Shown here piece after piece: positions 54,112 through 63,194 of a DNA stretch of 64,000 bases. The stretch's first letter is position 1; each line of letters begins with the position of its first letter. The translations under genes were made by a program, and so were the position numbers. The stretch lies in NCBI RefSeq assembly GCF_022557175.1, contig NZ_CP092915.1, forward strand, positions 434,001 to 498,000. The letters are read 5' to 3'. Below the pieces are notes generated by a model. The model was not told the DNA's origin and ran no database searches. It worked only from the letters and a program-made list of their open reading frames with translations. The DNA is from Mycolicibacterium sp. YH-1 (GTDB lineage: Bacteria > Actinomycetota > Actinomycetes > Mycobacteriales > Mycobacteriaceae).

Positions 54112-54137
54112 CGTCCGAGGAGGAGCACCCGCTGCAC
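54096..54137 (-). CDS. Leucine-rich leader peptide of leuA
   Basis: A 13-codon frame starting GTG reads VQRVLLLGRRDGV and stops at TGA 92 bp upstream of leuA. Three successive CTC leucine codons sit at positions 5-7. A start three codons further upstream (VSD) in the same frame is also possible. Such leaders were described ahead of leuA in several actinobacteria. It would allow ribosome-based attenuation by charged tRNA-Leu. Confidence 0.7.
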   Translation of the reverse strand: MQRVLLLGRRDGV

Positions 54138-54206
54138 GTCGCTCACTGTACGCCGCCGCCCTGCGGCGACCAAAACTCGATTGAGGGCTCCTGTGCGTGG
54201 GACTCC

Positions 54207-54890
54207 TCACACCTGGGAGTCGGGAAACGCGATCACCGACAGGAACCGGATCGGCACCTCTATCAGGTCGACGGGGCCGTGGGAGCCCTCACCGTCGATC
54301 TGGAGTGAGTCGCCGGGGTGCAGCCGGTACACCGAGCGGCTGTGGCCGTAGTCCATCACGCCCTCGAGCATGTAGATGAACTCGGTGCCGGGGTGCTGGA
54401 ACAGCGGGTAGGTCTTGGATTTGTCCGACAGCGTGACGTGCAGGCACTCCAACCGCTTGTGCTCGCCGCGCAGCGACCCGAGCAACCGGTACTCGTGCCC
54501 CTCCCGCGTGCCCTCACGCACGATGTGCGCGCCGCCGCCCGACTGGACGAAGGCGGCGGGCCGTTCAACGTCGGCACCGCGAAACAGGCTGGTGACGGGC
54601 ACGTCCAAACCCTTGGCCAGCAGCGCCAGCGTCGACAGGCTGCACGAGGTCTGAGCGTTCTCGATCTTGGAGAGCATCGCCTTCGAGATACCGACCCGCG
54701 TGGCCATCTCAGCCACGGTGAGGCCATGCTGCTGCCGTAGCTTGCGCACGTTTGCGCCGATGGCCGTCTCGATCTCGACCTCGTCGACGGGCCGCGCCGG
54801 ATCGCGGTCGCGGGCGCTGCCGGACACGTTGCGAAGCAACCCGTCCTCTGGTGTGCGCGGACGCGGCACATCATCGTCAACAGGGCTCAC
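54207..54890 (-). CDS. XRE-cupin transcriptional regulator
   Basis: This 227-residue protein has a disordered N-terminus, an XRE helix-turn-helix (about 43-95: LTVAEMATRVGISKAMLSKIENAQ) and a C-terminal cupin (PLFQHPGTEFIYMLEGVMDY). This architecture often senses a metabolite or controls polyamine and amine oxidase genes. It lies 24 bp after the FAD-oxidase gene on the same strand, so it likely regulates the ammonium/glutamine-synthetase-like cluster. Confidence 0.88.
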   Translation of the reverse strand: MSPVDDDVPRPRTPEDGLLRNVSGSARDRDPARPVDEVEIETAIGANVRKLRQQHGLTVAEMATRVGISKAMLSKIENAQTSCSLSTLALLAKGLDVPVTSLFRGADVERPAAFVQSGGGAHIVREGTREGHEYRLLGSLRGEHKRLECLHVTLSDKSKTYPLFQHPGTEFIYMLEGVMDYGHSRSVYRLHPGDSLQIDGEGSHGPVDLIEVPIRFLSVIAFPDSQV

Positions 54891-54913
54891 GGGTCCATTC
54901 TCTCGCTCGGTGG

Positions 54914-56119
54914 CTAGCGCATCTCACCCGCACCGACGTACGGGTACGGGCTCCGCAGGGGCGCGCCGTCGGCGAACCGGGTGAGCCGGAAGTCGCTCGC
55001 CGGGATGCGGGCATCGGCACTGGCGCCGTCGATCACCAGATCGGCGACCAGCCTGCCCACGGCGGGCGCGATCTTGAAGCCGTGCCCGCTGAATCCCGCG
55101 GCCACCAGCAGGCCGTCGATCCCGGTCGGCGAGATCACCGGATTCCAGTCCGGGGTGACGTCATAACAGCCGGCGTAGCTGCCGCTGATCGCCGCGTCGG
55201 TCAGGCCGGGGAAGCGGGTGCCGACCCGGTCGACGACGAGGTCGACGAACTGCTCGGTGGCCCGGTTGAGGTAGCCGTCGGGGTCGGCGGTCTCGCAGTG
55301 CGACAGGTCGCTGTTGCCGAACAGCAGTTCGCCGTTGGGCTCGGGCCGGATGTACTGCAGCGACACCAGGTCGGAGAACACGGGCAGTCGGTCCACGACG
55401 CACTTCTCGATGCCCGGCGCGATCAGCACGATCTGCTCCCGGACCACCTCGATGGGGACGTCGACGCCATACGGCGCGAGGAAGGGACGTGTCCACACCC
55501 CGGTCGCGACGACGACGCGTTCCGCCGCGATCGCCTGCCCGTCGCGCAGGCGCACACCCGTCACGCGGTCGCCGTCGAGCAGCAGGTCGGTAACCTCGGC
55601 TCCCTGCCTGATCCGGACACCGGCCGCACGGGCAGACGCCGAGAACGCCTGCGCGGTCAGATAGGCGTCGCCGTATCCGCCGCGGGCCTCCCAGCCGAAC
55701 GCGCCGAACGGTGTCAGGTCGGCATGCGGCCACAGCCGGGCCACCTCGGCTGGGTCGATCTCCTCGGTCTGCACCCCCACCGCGCGCTGCGCGGCGAGAC
55801 TCTTGCGCAGCGCATCGACGTTCTGCTCGCCGACGCCGACGACGTAGCCGCTCTGACGGAACCCGATGTCGGTGACGTCCTCACCGAAGTGGGACTGCGG
55901 ATTCTCGAACACCTCGAGACTGGCCGTGGCCATCGCGGCGAGTGAACTCACGCCGTAGTGGCAGCGAACGACGCCCGAGGACTTGCCGGTCATGCCTGCA
56001 CCGACGGTGTTGCGTTCGCACACAACGACATCGGTGACGCCGCGCGCCGCGAGCGCCCACGCCGCCGACGCGCCCTCGATGCCACCTCCGATGATGACGA
56101 CGTCCGCGGTCTGTCTCAC
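54914..56119 (-). CDS. FAD-dependent oxidase (DAO/sarcosine-oxidase type)
   Basis: With GTG 56119, preceded by AGGAG, it has 401 residues. The Rossmann start ADVVIIGGGIEGASAAWALA and the C-terminal GLLVAAGFSGHGFKIAPAVG mark the D-amino-acid oxidase/sarcosine oxidase fold. It probably oxidises an N-methyl or secondary amino acid. In N-methylglutamate pathways a related oxidase releases the methyl carbon. The gene follows glxD-like by 22 bp in the same operon. Confidence 0.87.
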   Translation of the reverse strand: MRQTADVVIIGGGIEGASAAWALAARGVTDVVVCERNTVGAGMTGKSSGVVRCHYGVSSLAAMATASLEVFENPQSHFGEDVTDIGFRQSGYVVGVGEQNVDALRKSLAAQRAVGVQTEEIDPAEVARLWPHADLTPFGAFGWEARGGYGDAYLTAQAFSASARAAGVRIRQGAEVTDLLLDGDRVTGVRLRDGQAIAAERVVVATGVWTRPFLAPYGVDVPIEVVREQIVLIAPGIEKCVVDRLPVFSDLVSLQYIRPEPNGELLFGNSDLSHCETADPDGYLNRATEQFVDLVVDRVGTRFPGLTDAAISGSYAGCYDVTPDWNPVISPTGIDGLLVAAGFSGHGFKIAPAVGRLVADLVIDGASADARIPASDFRLTRFADGAPLRSPYPYVGAGEMR

Positions 56120-56141
56120 TTTGCTCCTCGCGTCCGCGGCG

Positions 56142-57503
56142 TCACACGCCGGCCCCGGGGATCCAGTTCGTGCCCGCCAACGGGACGCGCGCCATCGCGG
56201 CCGCCTCGATCGACACGGCGACGAGATCCTCGGGTTCGAGGTGGCAGACATGTGCCTTGCCGCAGGCGCGGGCGATGGTCTGCGCCTCCATGGTCAGCAC
56301 GCTCAGATAGTTCGCCAGCCGGCGTCCGCCCTCGATCGGGTCGAATCGCGCCGCCAGTTCCGGGTCCTGGGTGCTGATCCCCGCCGGGTCCCGACCGTCC
56401 TGGAAGTCGTCGTAGAAACCCGCTGCGCTGCCCAGCTTCTCGTACTCTGCCGCATAGCGGGGATCGTTGTCGCCGAGCGCGATGAGCGCGGCGGTGCCGA
56501 TGGCGACGGCGTCGGCGCCCAGCGCCAGTGCCTTGGCGACATCGGCGCCGCTGCGGATGCCGCCGGACACGATGAGCTGAACGCCCTTCTTTCCCGTCGC
56601 TCCGCTCGCCCCGGTCCGGTGGACGCCCAACTCGGTGAGCGCCTGCACGGCCTGCGGCAGCGCGGCCAGCGTCGGAATGCCGACGTGTTCGATGAACACG
56701 TCCTGGGTGGCGGCGGTGCCACCCTGCATACCGTCCACGACGACGACGTCGGCGCCGGCGTGCACGGCGAGCTTCACGTCGTAGTAGGTGCGGGTGGCAC
56801 CGACCTTGACGTAGATCGGCTTCTCCCAGTCGGTGATCTCGCGCAGCTCGTTGATCTTGATGGTCAGATCGTCGGGCCCGGTCCAGTCCGGATGTCTGCA
56901 CGCCGAGCGCTGGTCGATGCCCGCGGGCAGGGTGCGCATACCCGCGACCCGGTCGGAGATCTTCTGGCCCAACAGCATTCCGCCGCCACCGGGTTTCGCG
57001 CCCTGGCCGAGCACCACCTCGATGGCATCAGCCCTGCGCAGGTCGTCGGGGTTCATCCCATACCGTGACGGCAGATACTGGTACACCAGATGCTTGCTCT
57101 GGCCGCGTTCCTCGGGCGTCATACCGCCATCGCCCGTCGTGGTCGATGTACCGGCAGCGCTGGCACCGCGACCGAGCGCCTCCTTGGCCGGGCCCGACAG
57201 TGCGCCGAATGACATGCCCGCGATGGTCACCGGGATATCCAGGTGCAGTGGGTGTTTGGCGTGCCGGTCGCCGAGGACCACGTCGGTGCCGCACCGTTCG
57301 CGATACCCCTCCAATGGGTATCGCGACATCGACGCACCCAGGAACAGCAGATCGTCGAAGTGTGGCAGCGGGCGTTTGGCACCCCAGCCGCGGATGTCGT
57401 AGATACCGGTGTCGGCGGCGCGTTGGATCGCGGCGATGGTGGCCCGATCGAAGGTCGCCGATTCACGCAGGCCCAGCCGGGCCCGCTCGTCTGCCGTGGT
57501 CAT
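56142..57503 (-). CDS. glxD: Glutamate-synthase-like FMN domain protein (GlxD/MgsC-type)
   Basis: The 453-residue protein corresponds to the FMN-binding core of GltB: MSFGALSGPAKEALGRGA, TTTGDGGMTPEERG, GAKPGGGGMLLGQKISDRVA, and the phosphate-binding SGGIRSGADVAKALALGADAVAIGTA (shown in parts). C-terminal cysteines of an iron-sulphur site include CGKAHVC. Together with the two genes upstream it forms a split glutamate-synthase-like enzyme, either for glutamate or N-methylglutamate. Starts by 1-bp overlap with the upstream stop. Confidence 0.9.
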   Translation of the reverse strand: MTTADERARLGLRESATFDRATIAAIQRAADTGIYDIRGWGAKRPLPHFDDLLFLGASMSRYPLEGYRERCGTDVVLGDRHAKHPLHLDIPVTIAGMSFGALSGPAKEALGRGASAAGTSTTTGDGGMTPEERGQSKHLVYQYLPSRYGMNPDDLRRADAIEVVLGQGAKPGGGGMLLGQKISDRVAGMRTLPAGIDQRSACRHPDWTGPDDLTIKINELREITDWEKPIYVKVGATRTYYDVKLAVHAGADVVVVDGMQGGTAATQDVFIEHVGIPTLAALPQAVQALTELGVHRTGASGATGKKGVQLIVSGGIRSGADVAKALALGADAVAIGTAALIALGDNDPRYAAEYEKLGSAAGFYDDFQDGRDPAGISTQDPELAARFDPIEGGRRLANYLSVLTMEAQTIARACGKAHVCHLEPEDLVAVSIEAAAMARVPLAGTNWIPGAGV

Positions 57504-58177
57504 CAGTAGCTTCCTGCGTTGTCGACGTGGAAGTGGTAGAGGTCGCGGGCCGACCCGTACCGCGTGTAGCCGGCGGTGTCGTCCTCGCCGTAACCGGCCG
57601 CCTTGAGGAGACGTCCGAGTTCCTCGTGATGTTCGGGCCGCATCGGCTTGGCGATGCAGTCCGCACCCAGCGAGGCGACATCGCCGCGCACGTAGAGCCT
57701 GGCCTCGTAGATCGAGTCGCCCAGTGCCTCCCCGGCGTCGCCGCGCACCACCAGGGTGCCGGCCTGGGCCATGAAGGCGCTCATGTGGCCGATGTTCCCG
57801 CCGACGACGATGTCGACACCCTTCATCGAGATCCCGCACCGCGCAGCGGCATTGCCCTCGATGACCAGCAGACCGCCGTGTGCCGTCGCACCCGCGGACT
57901 GCGACGCGTTGCCCTTGACCCACACGACGCCGCTCATCATGTTCTCGGCGACCCCGGTGCCCGCGTTGCCGTCGATGACGATCTCGGCCTGCTGGTTCAT
58001 GCCCGCGGCGTAGTAGCCGACGTGCCCGGCCACCGTGACCCTCACCGGGGCGTCGACGCCGACGGCCACGTTGTGCGCGCCCGCGGGGTGCTCGATCACG
58101 AACTCGCCCATGAGATTCGGTGCGTGCAGTGCGCTGTTGACGTCGCGCAGTGCAGTTTTGGCGAGGTCGAATGTCAT
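57503..58177 (-). CDS. glxC: GXGXG-motif protein (GltB C-terminal domain-like, GlxC/MgsB-type)
   Basis: The 224-residue protein is a right-handed beta-helix with repeated glycine turns: VTVAGHVGYYAAGMN, IVIDGNAGTGVAENM, VWVKGNASQSAGATAHG, LVIEGNAAARCGISM, and VVRGDAGEALGDS. It is the alpha-subunit C-terminal domain of glutamate synthase as a free protein. ATG 58177 overlaps the upstream stop (ATGA). Role is structural in the ammonia- or methylamine-transfer complex. Confidence 0.9.
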   Translation of the reverse strand: MTFDLAKTALRDVNSALHAPNLMGEFVIEHPAGAHNVAVGVDAPVRVTVAGHVGYYAAGMNQQAEIVIDGNAGTGVAENMMSGVVWVKGNASQSAGATAHGGLLVIEGNAAARCGISMKGVDIVVGGNIGHMSAFMAQAGTLVVRGDAGEALGDSIYEARLYVRGDVASLGADCIAKPMRPEHHEELGRLLKAAGYGEDDTAGYTRYGSARDLYHFHVDNAGSY

Positions 58178-59070
58178 CTGGTCCACGCGTACACCACCTC
58201 GGGCTCGGGCTCCCAGATCGAGGCGCGCTCGACGCCGGGCAGGCCGGACAGTGCGCGGTACTCGCTGGCCATCGCCACCCAGTCGTCGGTCTCGGCGATG
58301 ACGGCGGGCTTGCAAGCTATGGCGTCGCGTACGACGGCGAACGAGTCGCGGTTGGACACCAGCAGCGTGTAGAAGCCGTCGAACGTGGCGCAGAGCTCCT
58401 TCAGCGCGGTCTGCACGTCGCGGCCCCTGGCGAGCTGGTCGGCGACGAACCGCGCGCCGACCTCGGTGTCGTTCTCGCTGTCGAAATGCACACCGGCGGC
58501 CCGCAGTTCGCGACGGATGGTGGCATGGTTGGCGAACGAACCGTTGTGTACCAGGCACTGATCGGGTCCGACGGCGTAGGGATGCGCACCCGAGGGGATG
58601 ACGGCGGACTCGGTGGCCATCCTGGTGTGCCCCACACCCTGCCAACCGGTGGCCCCGGCCAGGCCCCACGCGTCGGTGAGTGTCCTGGGATGTCCGACGC
58701 CCTTGAGCACGGCGAGATCGTTGCCGAAGCCCGCGATGAGTGAGTCGGGATAGACGGCGCTGACAGCCGAGCTCAACGTCTCCGGTGCCGTGTCCGCGGT
58801 GATCAGATATGTCGCGTCCAGCACCGAAACCGTCACCGGTGCACCGAGTTCGACGCCCACCGCAGTCTGTACCGCATCGGCTGCGTCGGTCAGCTCGAGA
58901 ACCGAGACGCACGCCCGGCCCGGTGGTGTCCAGATTGGGTCGCCGTAGACGGCGACACCCGCCGAGTCGCTACCTCGGTTGGACATCTCGCACAGCATGC
59001 CGGTGAGTAGCTCACCGAGCCGGGGATGAAGTTCGGGGTTGCGCAGATGCAACCCCACGATGCCGCACAT
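58174..59070 (-). CDS. glxB: Class II glutamine-amidotransferase-like protein (GlxB/MgsA-type)
   Basis: The 298-residue protein starts MCGIVG with Cys2 as N-terminal nucleophile and has SNRGSDSAGVAVYGDP, GHTRMATES and HNGSFANH, as in GltB/PurF glutaminase domains. It would strip the amide (or N-methyl amide) of its glutamine-type substrate and channel it to GlxD. ATG 59070 is required for the N-terminal cysteine. It lies 32 bp after the glutamine-synthetase-like gene. Confidence 0.9.
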   Translation of the reverse strand: MCGIVGLHLRNPELHPRLGELLTGMLCEMSNRGSDSAGVAVYGDPIWTPPGRACVSVLELTDAADAVQTAVGVELGAPVTVSVLDATYLITADTAPETLSSAVSAVYPDSLIAGFGNDLAVLKGVGHPRTLTDAWGLAGATGWQGVGHTRMATESAVIPSGAHPYAVGPDQCLVHNGSFANHATIRRELRAAGVHFDSENDTEVGARFVADQLARGRDVQTALKELCATFDGFYTLLVSNRDSFAVVRDAIACKPAVIAETDDWVAMASEYRALSGLPGVERASIWEPEPEVVYAWTR

Positions 59071-59102
59071 GGATTGTCTCCCTGGTCCTTTCGTGTCGAT
59101 GA

Positions 59103-60416
59103 TCAGAATGCGGTGAGGTACTTGTCGACCTCCCACGGGCTGACCTTGCTGTGGTACTCGAAGAACTCGGTGCGCTTGAGGTCGGCGAAGTAGCCGGACA
59201 CACCGGCGCCCTCGGCGTCGAGGACACCGGTGATCAGCGGATCGGCCTGCAGATCGTCGACCGCGTGCAGCAGCGTGGGCGGCAGGGTGCGGGCGGAGCC
59301 GGAGCCCAGCTCCCCGGGGTCGAGGCTGCGCTTGATGCCGTCGATACCCGCCCCGAGCGCCGCGGCGATCGCGAGATAGGGGTTGGCCGAGCCGTCACCG
59401 CCGCGCATCTCGATGCGCTGGTCATCGGGCACCCGGATGTAGTGGGTGCGGTCGTTGCCGCCGTAGGTCGGCGTCCTCGGTGCCCACGACGCACCCGAGG
59501 CCGTGGTGAGTGCACCGGTTCGCTTGTAGGAGTTGACCGTCGGGCCCACCACGGCCTGCAGGGCGCACGCGTGGTCGAGGATGCCGCCGATGAACGCGTA
59601 CGCCGTGTCCGAGAGGCCGAGGCCGCGGGCGTCGTCCGCGTCGGGGAACACCGGTGTGCCGCCACTGGTGAGGGAGAGGTGGAAGTGCAGCCCGCTGCCG
59701 GTGCGGTCGGCGAACGGCTTGGGCATGAACGTCGCGATCATGCCGCGCTGGGCGGCGATCATCGACAACAGGTAGCGCAGCGTCACCACCCGATCGGCGG
59801 TGGTCAGGGCGTCGGCGAACTCGAAGTTCTGCTCGAACTGGCCGTTGCCGTCCTCGTGGTCGTTGGCGTAGTTCGACCAGCCGAGCGAGTTCATCGCTGT
59901 CGAGACGGTCGTCAGATGCTCGTACATGCGGGTCACGCCGCGCGCGTCGTAACAGGGCTGGGATGCGGTGTCGTCGACGTCTGCGGTGGCCAGACCACCA
60001 TCGGCGTCGCGCCGGAGGAGGAAGTACTCGACCTCCGCGCCGACCCAGGGTTCGAAGCCGGCGTCGGCGGCGCGGGCGATCAGCGACTTGAGGATGACGC
60101 GTGGCGCGTATGGCCACGGCTTGCCCTCGACGTGCGGGTCGCAGTGCACGATCGCCAGGCCGTCCTTGATGAACGGGATCGGGGTGAACGACGCCGGATC
60201 GGGGATCGCGATCAGGTCGGGGTCCTTGGGCTCCTGGCCCATGGCGCCCACGGCGTAGCCGGCGAATCCGACGCCGTCGGTTGCCAGCATGTCGATGGCC
60301 TCGACGGGTACCAGCTTCGCGCACGGCTTTCCGCGGAGGTCGACGAACAGCGCGAGGATGAACTTGGTGCCCGCCGCTTCCGCGCGTTCCGCGAGGGTGT
60401 CACTGCCATTGGTCAT
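59103..60416 (-). CDS. glnT: Glutamine-synthetase-like enzyme (GlnT / gamma-glutamylmethylamide synthetase type)
   Basis: This 437-residue protein has the glutamine-synthetase catalytic fold: GAEVEYFLLRRD (metal glutamates), NGQFEQNFEF, GSGLHFHLSL, and IRVPDDQRIEMRGGDGSANPYLAIAA (shown in parts). It is shorter than GlnA1 and lacks its adenylylation tyrosine context. GlnT/GmaS enzymes ligate ammonia or methylamine to glutamate. Next to glxBCD and amtB it fits either scavenging of ammonium or of methylamine. Confidence 0.88.
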   Translation of the reverse strand: MTNGSDTLAERAEAAGTKFILALFVDLRGKPCAKLVPVEAIDMLATDGVGFAGYAVGAMGQEPKDPDLIAIPDPASFTPIPFIKDGLAIVHCDPHVEGKPWPYAPRVILKSLIARAADAGFEPWVGAEVEYFLLRRDADGGLATADVDDTASQPCYDARGVTRMYEHLTTVSTAMNSLGWSNYANDHEDGNGQFEQNFEFADALTTADRVVTLRYLLSMIAAQRGMIATFMPKPFADRTGSGLHFHLSLTSGGTPVFPDADDARGLGLSDTAYAFIGGILDHACALQAVVGPTVNSYKRTGALTTASGASWAPRTPTYGGNDRTHYIRVPDDQRIEMRGGDGSANPYLAIAAALGAGIDGIKRSLDPGELGSGSARTLPPTLLHAVDDLQADPLITGVLDAEGAGVSGYFADLKRTEFFEYHSKVSPWEVDKYLTAF

Positions 60417-60526
60417 GTCAGCCCTTGTCTCTTGTCAGGAATCAATGTATCGCGAGAGGAAACATCGTGCAGCGCGAGAAACCCCGGCCAGCGCGTGTGA
60501 GTGCGCCGACCGGGGATCGCGTCACA

Positions 60527-61789
60527 TCAGGCAGAAGCCATGTCGTAGGAGGACTCGCGGTGGAACGTGGAGTCGATGCCCTGCTCCTCCTCCTCCGGCG
60601 AGATGCGGATGCCCATCGTCTTCTTGATGGCGAAGGCGATGGCGAAGGCCACGACGAACGAGTAGGCCATCACCGCGAAGGCGGCGACCGCCTGCTTCCA
60701 CAACTGGTCGACGCCGCCGCCGTAGAACAGGCCGTTGACCGCGTTGGGCATGCCCTCACTGGCGAAGAAGCCGATCAGCAGGGTGCCGATGACGCCGCCG
60801 ACCAGGTGGACGCCGACCACGTCGAGGGAGTCGTCGTAGCCGAACTTCGACTTCAGGCCGACCGCGTAGACGCAGATCGCCCCGGCGATGGCGCCGACGA
60901 AGATCGCGCCGACGGGAGTGACCGCACCACAGGCGGGGGTGATCGCGACCAGGCCGGTGATGGCACCGGAGGCCGCGCCAACGCCCGTCACGTGACCGTC
61001 CTTGATCTTCTCGACGGCGAGCCAGGCCAGCGTCGCCGCGCATGTCGCGACGAACGTGGTGACCATGACGATGGCCGCCGAATTGCCTGCCGCCAGCGCC
61101 GAGCCGCCGTTGAACGCGTACCAGCCGGCCCACAGCAGACCCGCGCCCAACAGTGTCAGCGGCACGTTGTGCGGCTTGCGCAGCTGGCCGAACATCGCGG
61201 ACTTGCCGAGCACGATCGCCACCGCCAGCGCGGCGGCGCCGGCGTTGATGTGCACCGCGGTGCCACCGGCGAAGTCGATCGCGCCGAGGGTGTTGGCGAT
61301 CCAGCCACCGACCGAGTTCTCGGTCACCACACCGTCGAACGCGAAGACCCAGTGCGCGACGGGGAAGTAGACCAGCACGGCCCAAACGGTCGCGAACAGC
61401 ATCCAGGCACCGAACTTCATCCGGTCGGCCACCGCACCCGAGATCAGGGCGACGGTGATGGCTGCGAAGAGGGCCTGGAACAGCGCGAACAAACTGACCG
61501 GCAGGCCGGAGATGGTGGTCTGTGTCTCGAGCAGGTCCTTCATGCCGGCGAATTCGGTGAAGCTGCCGACGAAACCGCCGTAGCTGGTGCCGAAGACCAT
61601 CGAGAAGCCGAAGAGCACCCAGAGCAGGCCGACGATCGCGACCGCGCCGAACGTCATCATCATCATGTTCGTCGAGCTCTTGACTGAGACCATGCCGCCG
61701 TAGAACAGCGCCAGTCCCGGAATCATGAGCGTGAGCCCGATGATGCAACACAACATGAATGCCGTGGTGCCTGTATCCACTACGTCCAT
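60527..61789 (-). CDS. amtB: Ammonium transporter
   Basis: The 420-residue membrane protein has 11 transmembrane segments typical of Amt/AmtB. Marks include the N-terminal MIPGLALFYGGMV, DFAGGTAVHINAGAAALA with the pore histidine, and GVHLVGGVIGTLLIGFFA. It conducts NH4+/NH3 and methylammonium. It starts the operon; GGAG precedes the ATG and a GlnR-like site lies 104-119 bp upstream. Confidence 0.96.
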   Translation of the reverse strand: MDVVDTGTTAFMLCCIIGLTLMIPGLALFYGGMVSVKSSTNMMMMTFGAVAIVGLLWVLFGFSMVFGTSYGGFVGSFTEFAGMKDLLETQTTISGLPVSLFALFQALFAAITVALISGAVADRMKFGAWMLFATVWAVLVYFPVAHWVFAFDGVVTENSVGGWIANTLGAIDFAGGTAVHINAGAAALAVAIVLGKSAMFGQLRKPHNVPLTLLGAGLLWAGWYAFNGGSALAAGNSAAIVMVTTFVATCAATLAWLAVEKIKDGHVTGVGAASGAITGLVAITPACGAVTPVGAIFVGAIAGAICVYAVGLKSKFGYDDSLDVVGVHLVGGVIGTLLIGFFASEGMPNAVNGLFYGGGVDQLWKQAVAAFAVMAYSFVVAFAIAFAIKKTMGIRISPEEEEQGIDSTFHRESSYDMASA

Positions 61790-61855
61790 TTAAAGACTCC
61801 GTCCATGGGTACGTTCCTTAGTGTGGCGGCCGCTCATTCGGGCCGTTCACTGGCA

Positions 61856-61908
61856 GTAACCGATGTTTCTGTTACGTGGACGGTGTTCTCGGGTTTCGAC
61901 CACGTAAC
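61856..61908 (-). promoter_or_regulatory. GlnR-like operator upstream of amtB
   Basis: On the minus strand GTTAC-GTGGTC-GAAAC (61893-61908) fits the GlnR half-box GTnAC-N6-GAAAC exactly. A second group at 61856-61875 has GTAAC, GAAAC and GTTAC closely packed. It lies upstream of the nitrogen cluster and of the divergent membrane-anchored gene. Confidence 0.6.
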
Positions 61909-61977
61909 GGGACCGTGCGAAGTTGATGGGAACCTCCCACGTGCGGGTACGCGCCGAACCTGTGCCAGCATCGTGTG

Positions 61978-62445
61978 GTGAGACGAATCAAGCCCCTGAC
62001 AACGGTGGTGGTGTTGGTGGCCGTTCTCGTCGGTGGCGGCATCTGGTGGGTGTTCTTCCGGGACCAGCGATCATCGGCGGACTGTGCGCCGGTGAGAGAG
62101 CTGCTGTCCTTCAATGAGACTCAGATCAACGCGCTCAACGCCAAGACTCACGTCCCCGAGGAGGGGTCCTATGAGGCCGCGACCGAGCCCAGTGACCTCG
62201 ACTACCTGGCCTGGTCGGATGGCCTGTCCGATCGTGCCGCCAAGGTGACCGCGGAAGGGCTCGCGGACCAGGCGCAGGAGCTGGCGAAGACGGCCAAGCG
62301 CCTGGTCGACGCCAAGATCAGCTACAACTCCCAGACCAGCGCTCCGGGAAGTCCGCCACGGCAGGCCGCGGGGATGATGGTCACCGCGTTCAACGATCAG
62401 TACGAGGCGGAGATCAGCCAGCTGGCGGCGGTGTGCCCGGCGTGA
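61978..62445 (+). CDS. Membrane-anchored hypothetical protein
   Basis: The 155-residue protein has one N-terminal transmembrane segment (LTTVVVLVAVLVGGGIWWVFF) and an extracytoplasmic part with two cysteines (SADCAPV and AAVCPA) that may form a disulphide. Helical throughout. I recognise no family. It is divergent from amtB, and its end overlaps the convergent nitroreductase gene by 32 bp. Confidence 0.72.
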   Translation: MRRIKPLTTVVVLVAVLVGGGIWWVFFRDQRSSADCAPVRELLSFNETQINALNAKTHVPEEGSYEAATEPSDLDYLAWSDGLSDRAAKVTAEGLADQAQELAKTAKRLVDAKISYNSQTSAPGSPPRQAAGMMVTAFNDQYEAEISQLAAVCPA

Positions 62446-63076
62446 ACGCCGCGCCCCAGCGGCCGGTGAACGCGATCTGATCGAGCGGTAGTCGCTCGCG
62501 GGGACGGGAGTCCCGCTCGACGATCTCGGGGGCCGCGGTGGCGTAGTCACCCAGCACGCCGACCGCGACGACAGCGATCGGTCGCACGTCGTCGGGGATG
62601 CCGAACGCCGACCGCGCGGCGTCGACGTCGAACCCCGCCATCGGGTGGGCGATCAGATCCCGCGACACCGCCTCGATGGTGAGGTTCGCGATCGCGGCGC
62701 CGGCGTCGACCGCCGAGTACAGGGCGGTCCTCTCGTCGGGTCCCTGATCGGCGCACACCAGGATCAGTGCGCTCGCCGCGTGCGCATACGAGTTACCCCG
62801 CTTCAGCGTCGCGGCCAGTGAGGTGAACGTCTCATCGGGTTCGATCTGTCCTCCACCCGTTCCGGTCCGCAACCCGATCACGAAGCGCACCGGTTGCCGG
62901 TGTCCCCACGTCGCCGCCCACCGCGCCGCCTCCACGAGCGCCGTGATCTGAGCTGCTGAGACGGTGGAATCGGGGTCGAACGCCCGTGGACTCCACCGGG
63001 CCGCGACGTCCGGATGGATGGGCACCCGTGTGTCGGCCAGCCGGTCGGCGGGGCGCTGGGTCGCTCGCTTGCTCAC
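62414..63076 (-). CDS. Nitroreductase-family FMN protein
   Basis: This 220-residue protein has the nitroreductase fold: the start [43 protein letters not shown] (split) binds FMN, and [18 protein letters not shown] and [11 protein letters not shown] follow. Family members reduce nitro, quinone or flavin compounds using NAD(P)H. The substrate is unknown. It is divergent from ask. Confidence 0.87.
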   Translation of the reverse strand: MSKRATQRPADRLADTRVPIHPDVAARWSPRAFDPDSTVSAAQITALVEAARWAATWGHRQPVRFVIGLRTGTGGGQIEPDETFTSLAATLKRGNSYAHAASALILVCADQGPDERTALYSAVDAGAAIANLTIEAVSRDLIAHPMAGFDVDAARSAFGIPDDVRPIAVVAVGVLGDYATAAPEIVERDSRPRERLPLDQIAFTGRWGAAFTPGTPPPAG

Positions 63077-63194
63077 GCGATCCCACGCTACCGGCGTGAC
63101 CTCGGCAGGAGGTGACGAGAAACCAGGTGCGCAGACCCCCTATTCTTGGAGGGACCCGACCGGGTCGAACCGGAACGCCCAGAGAGGCTGGACA

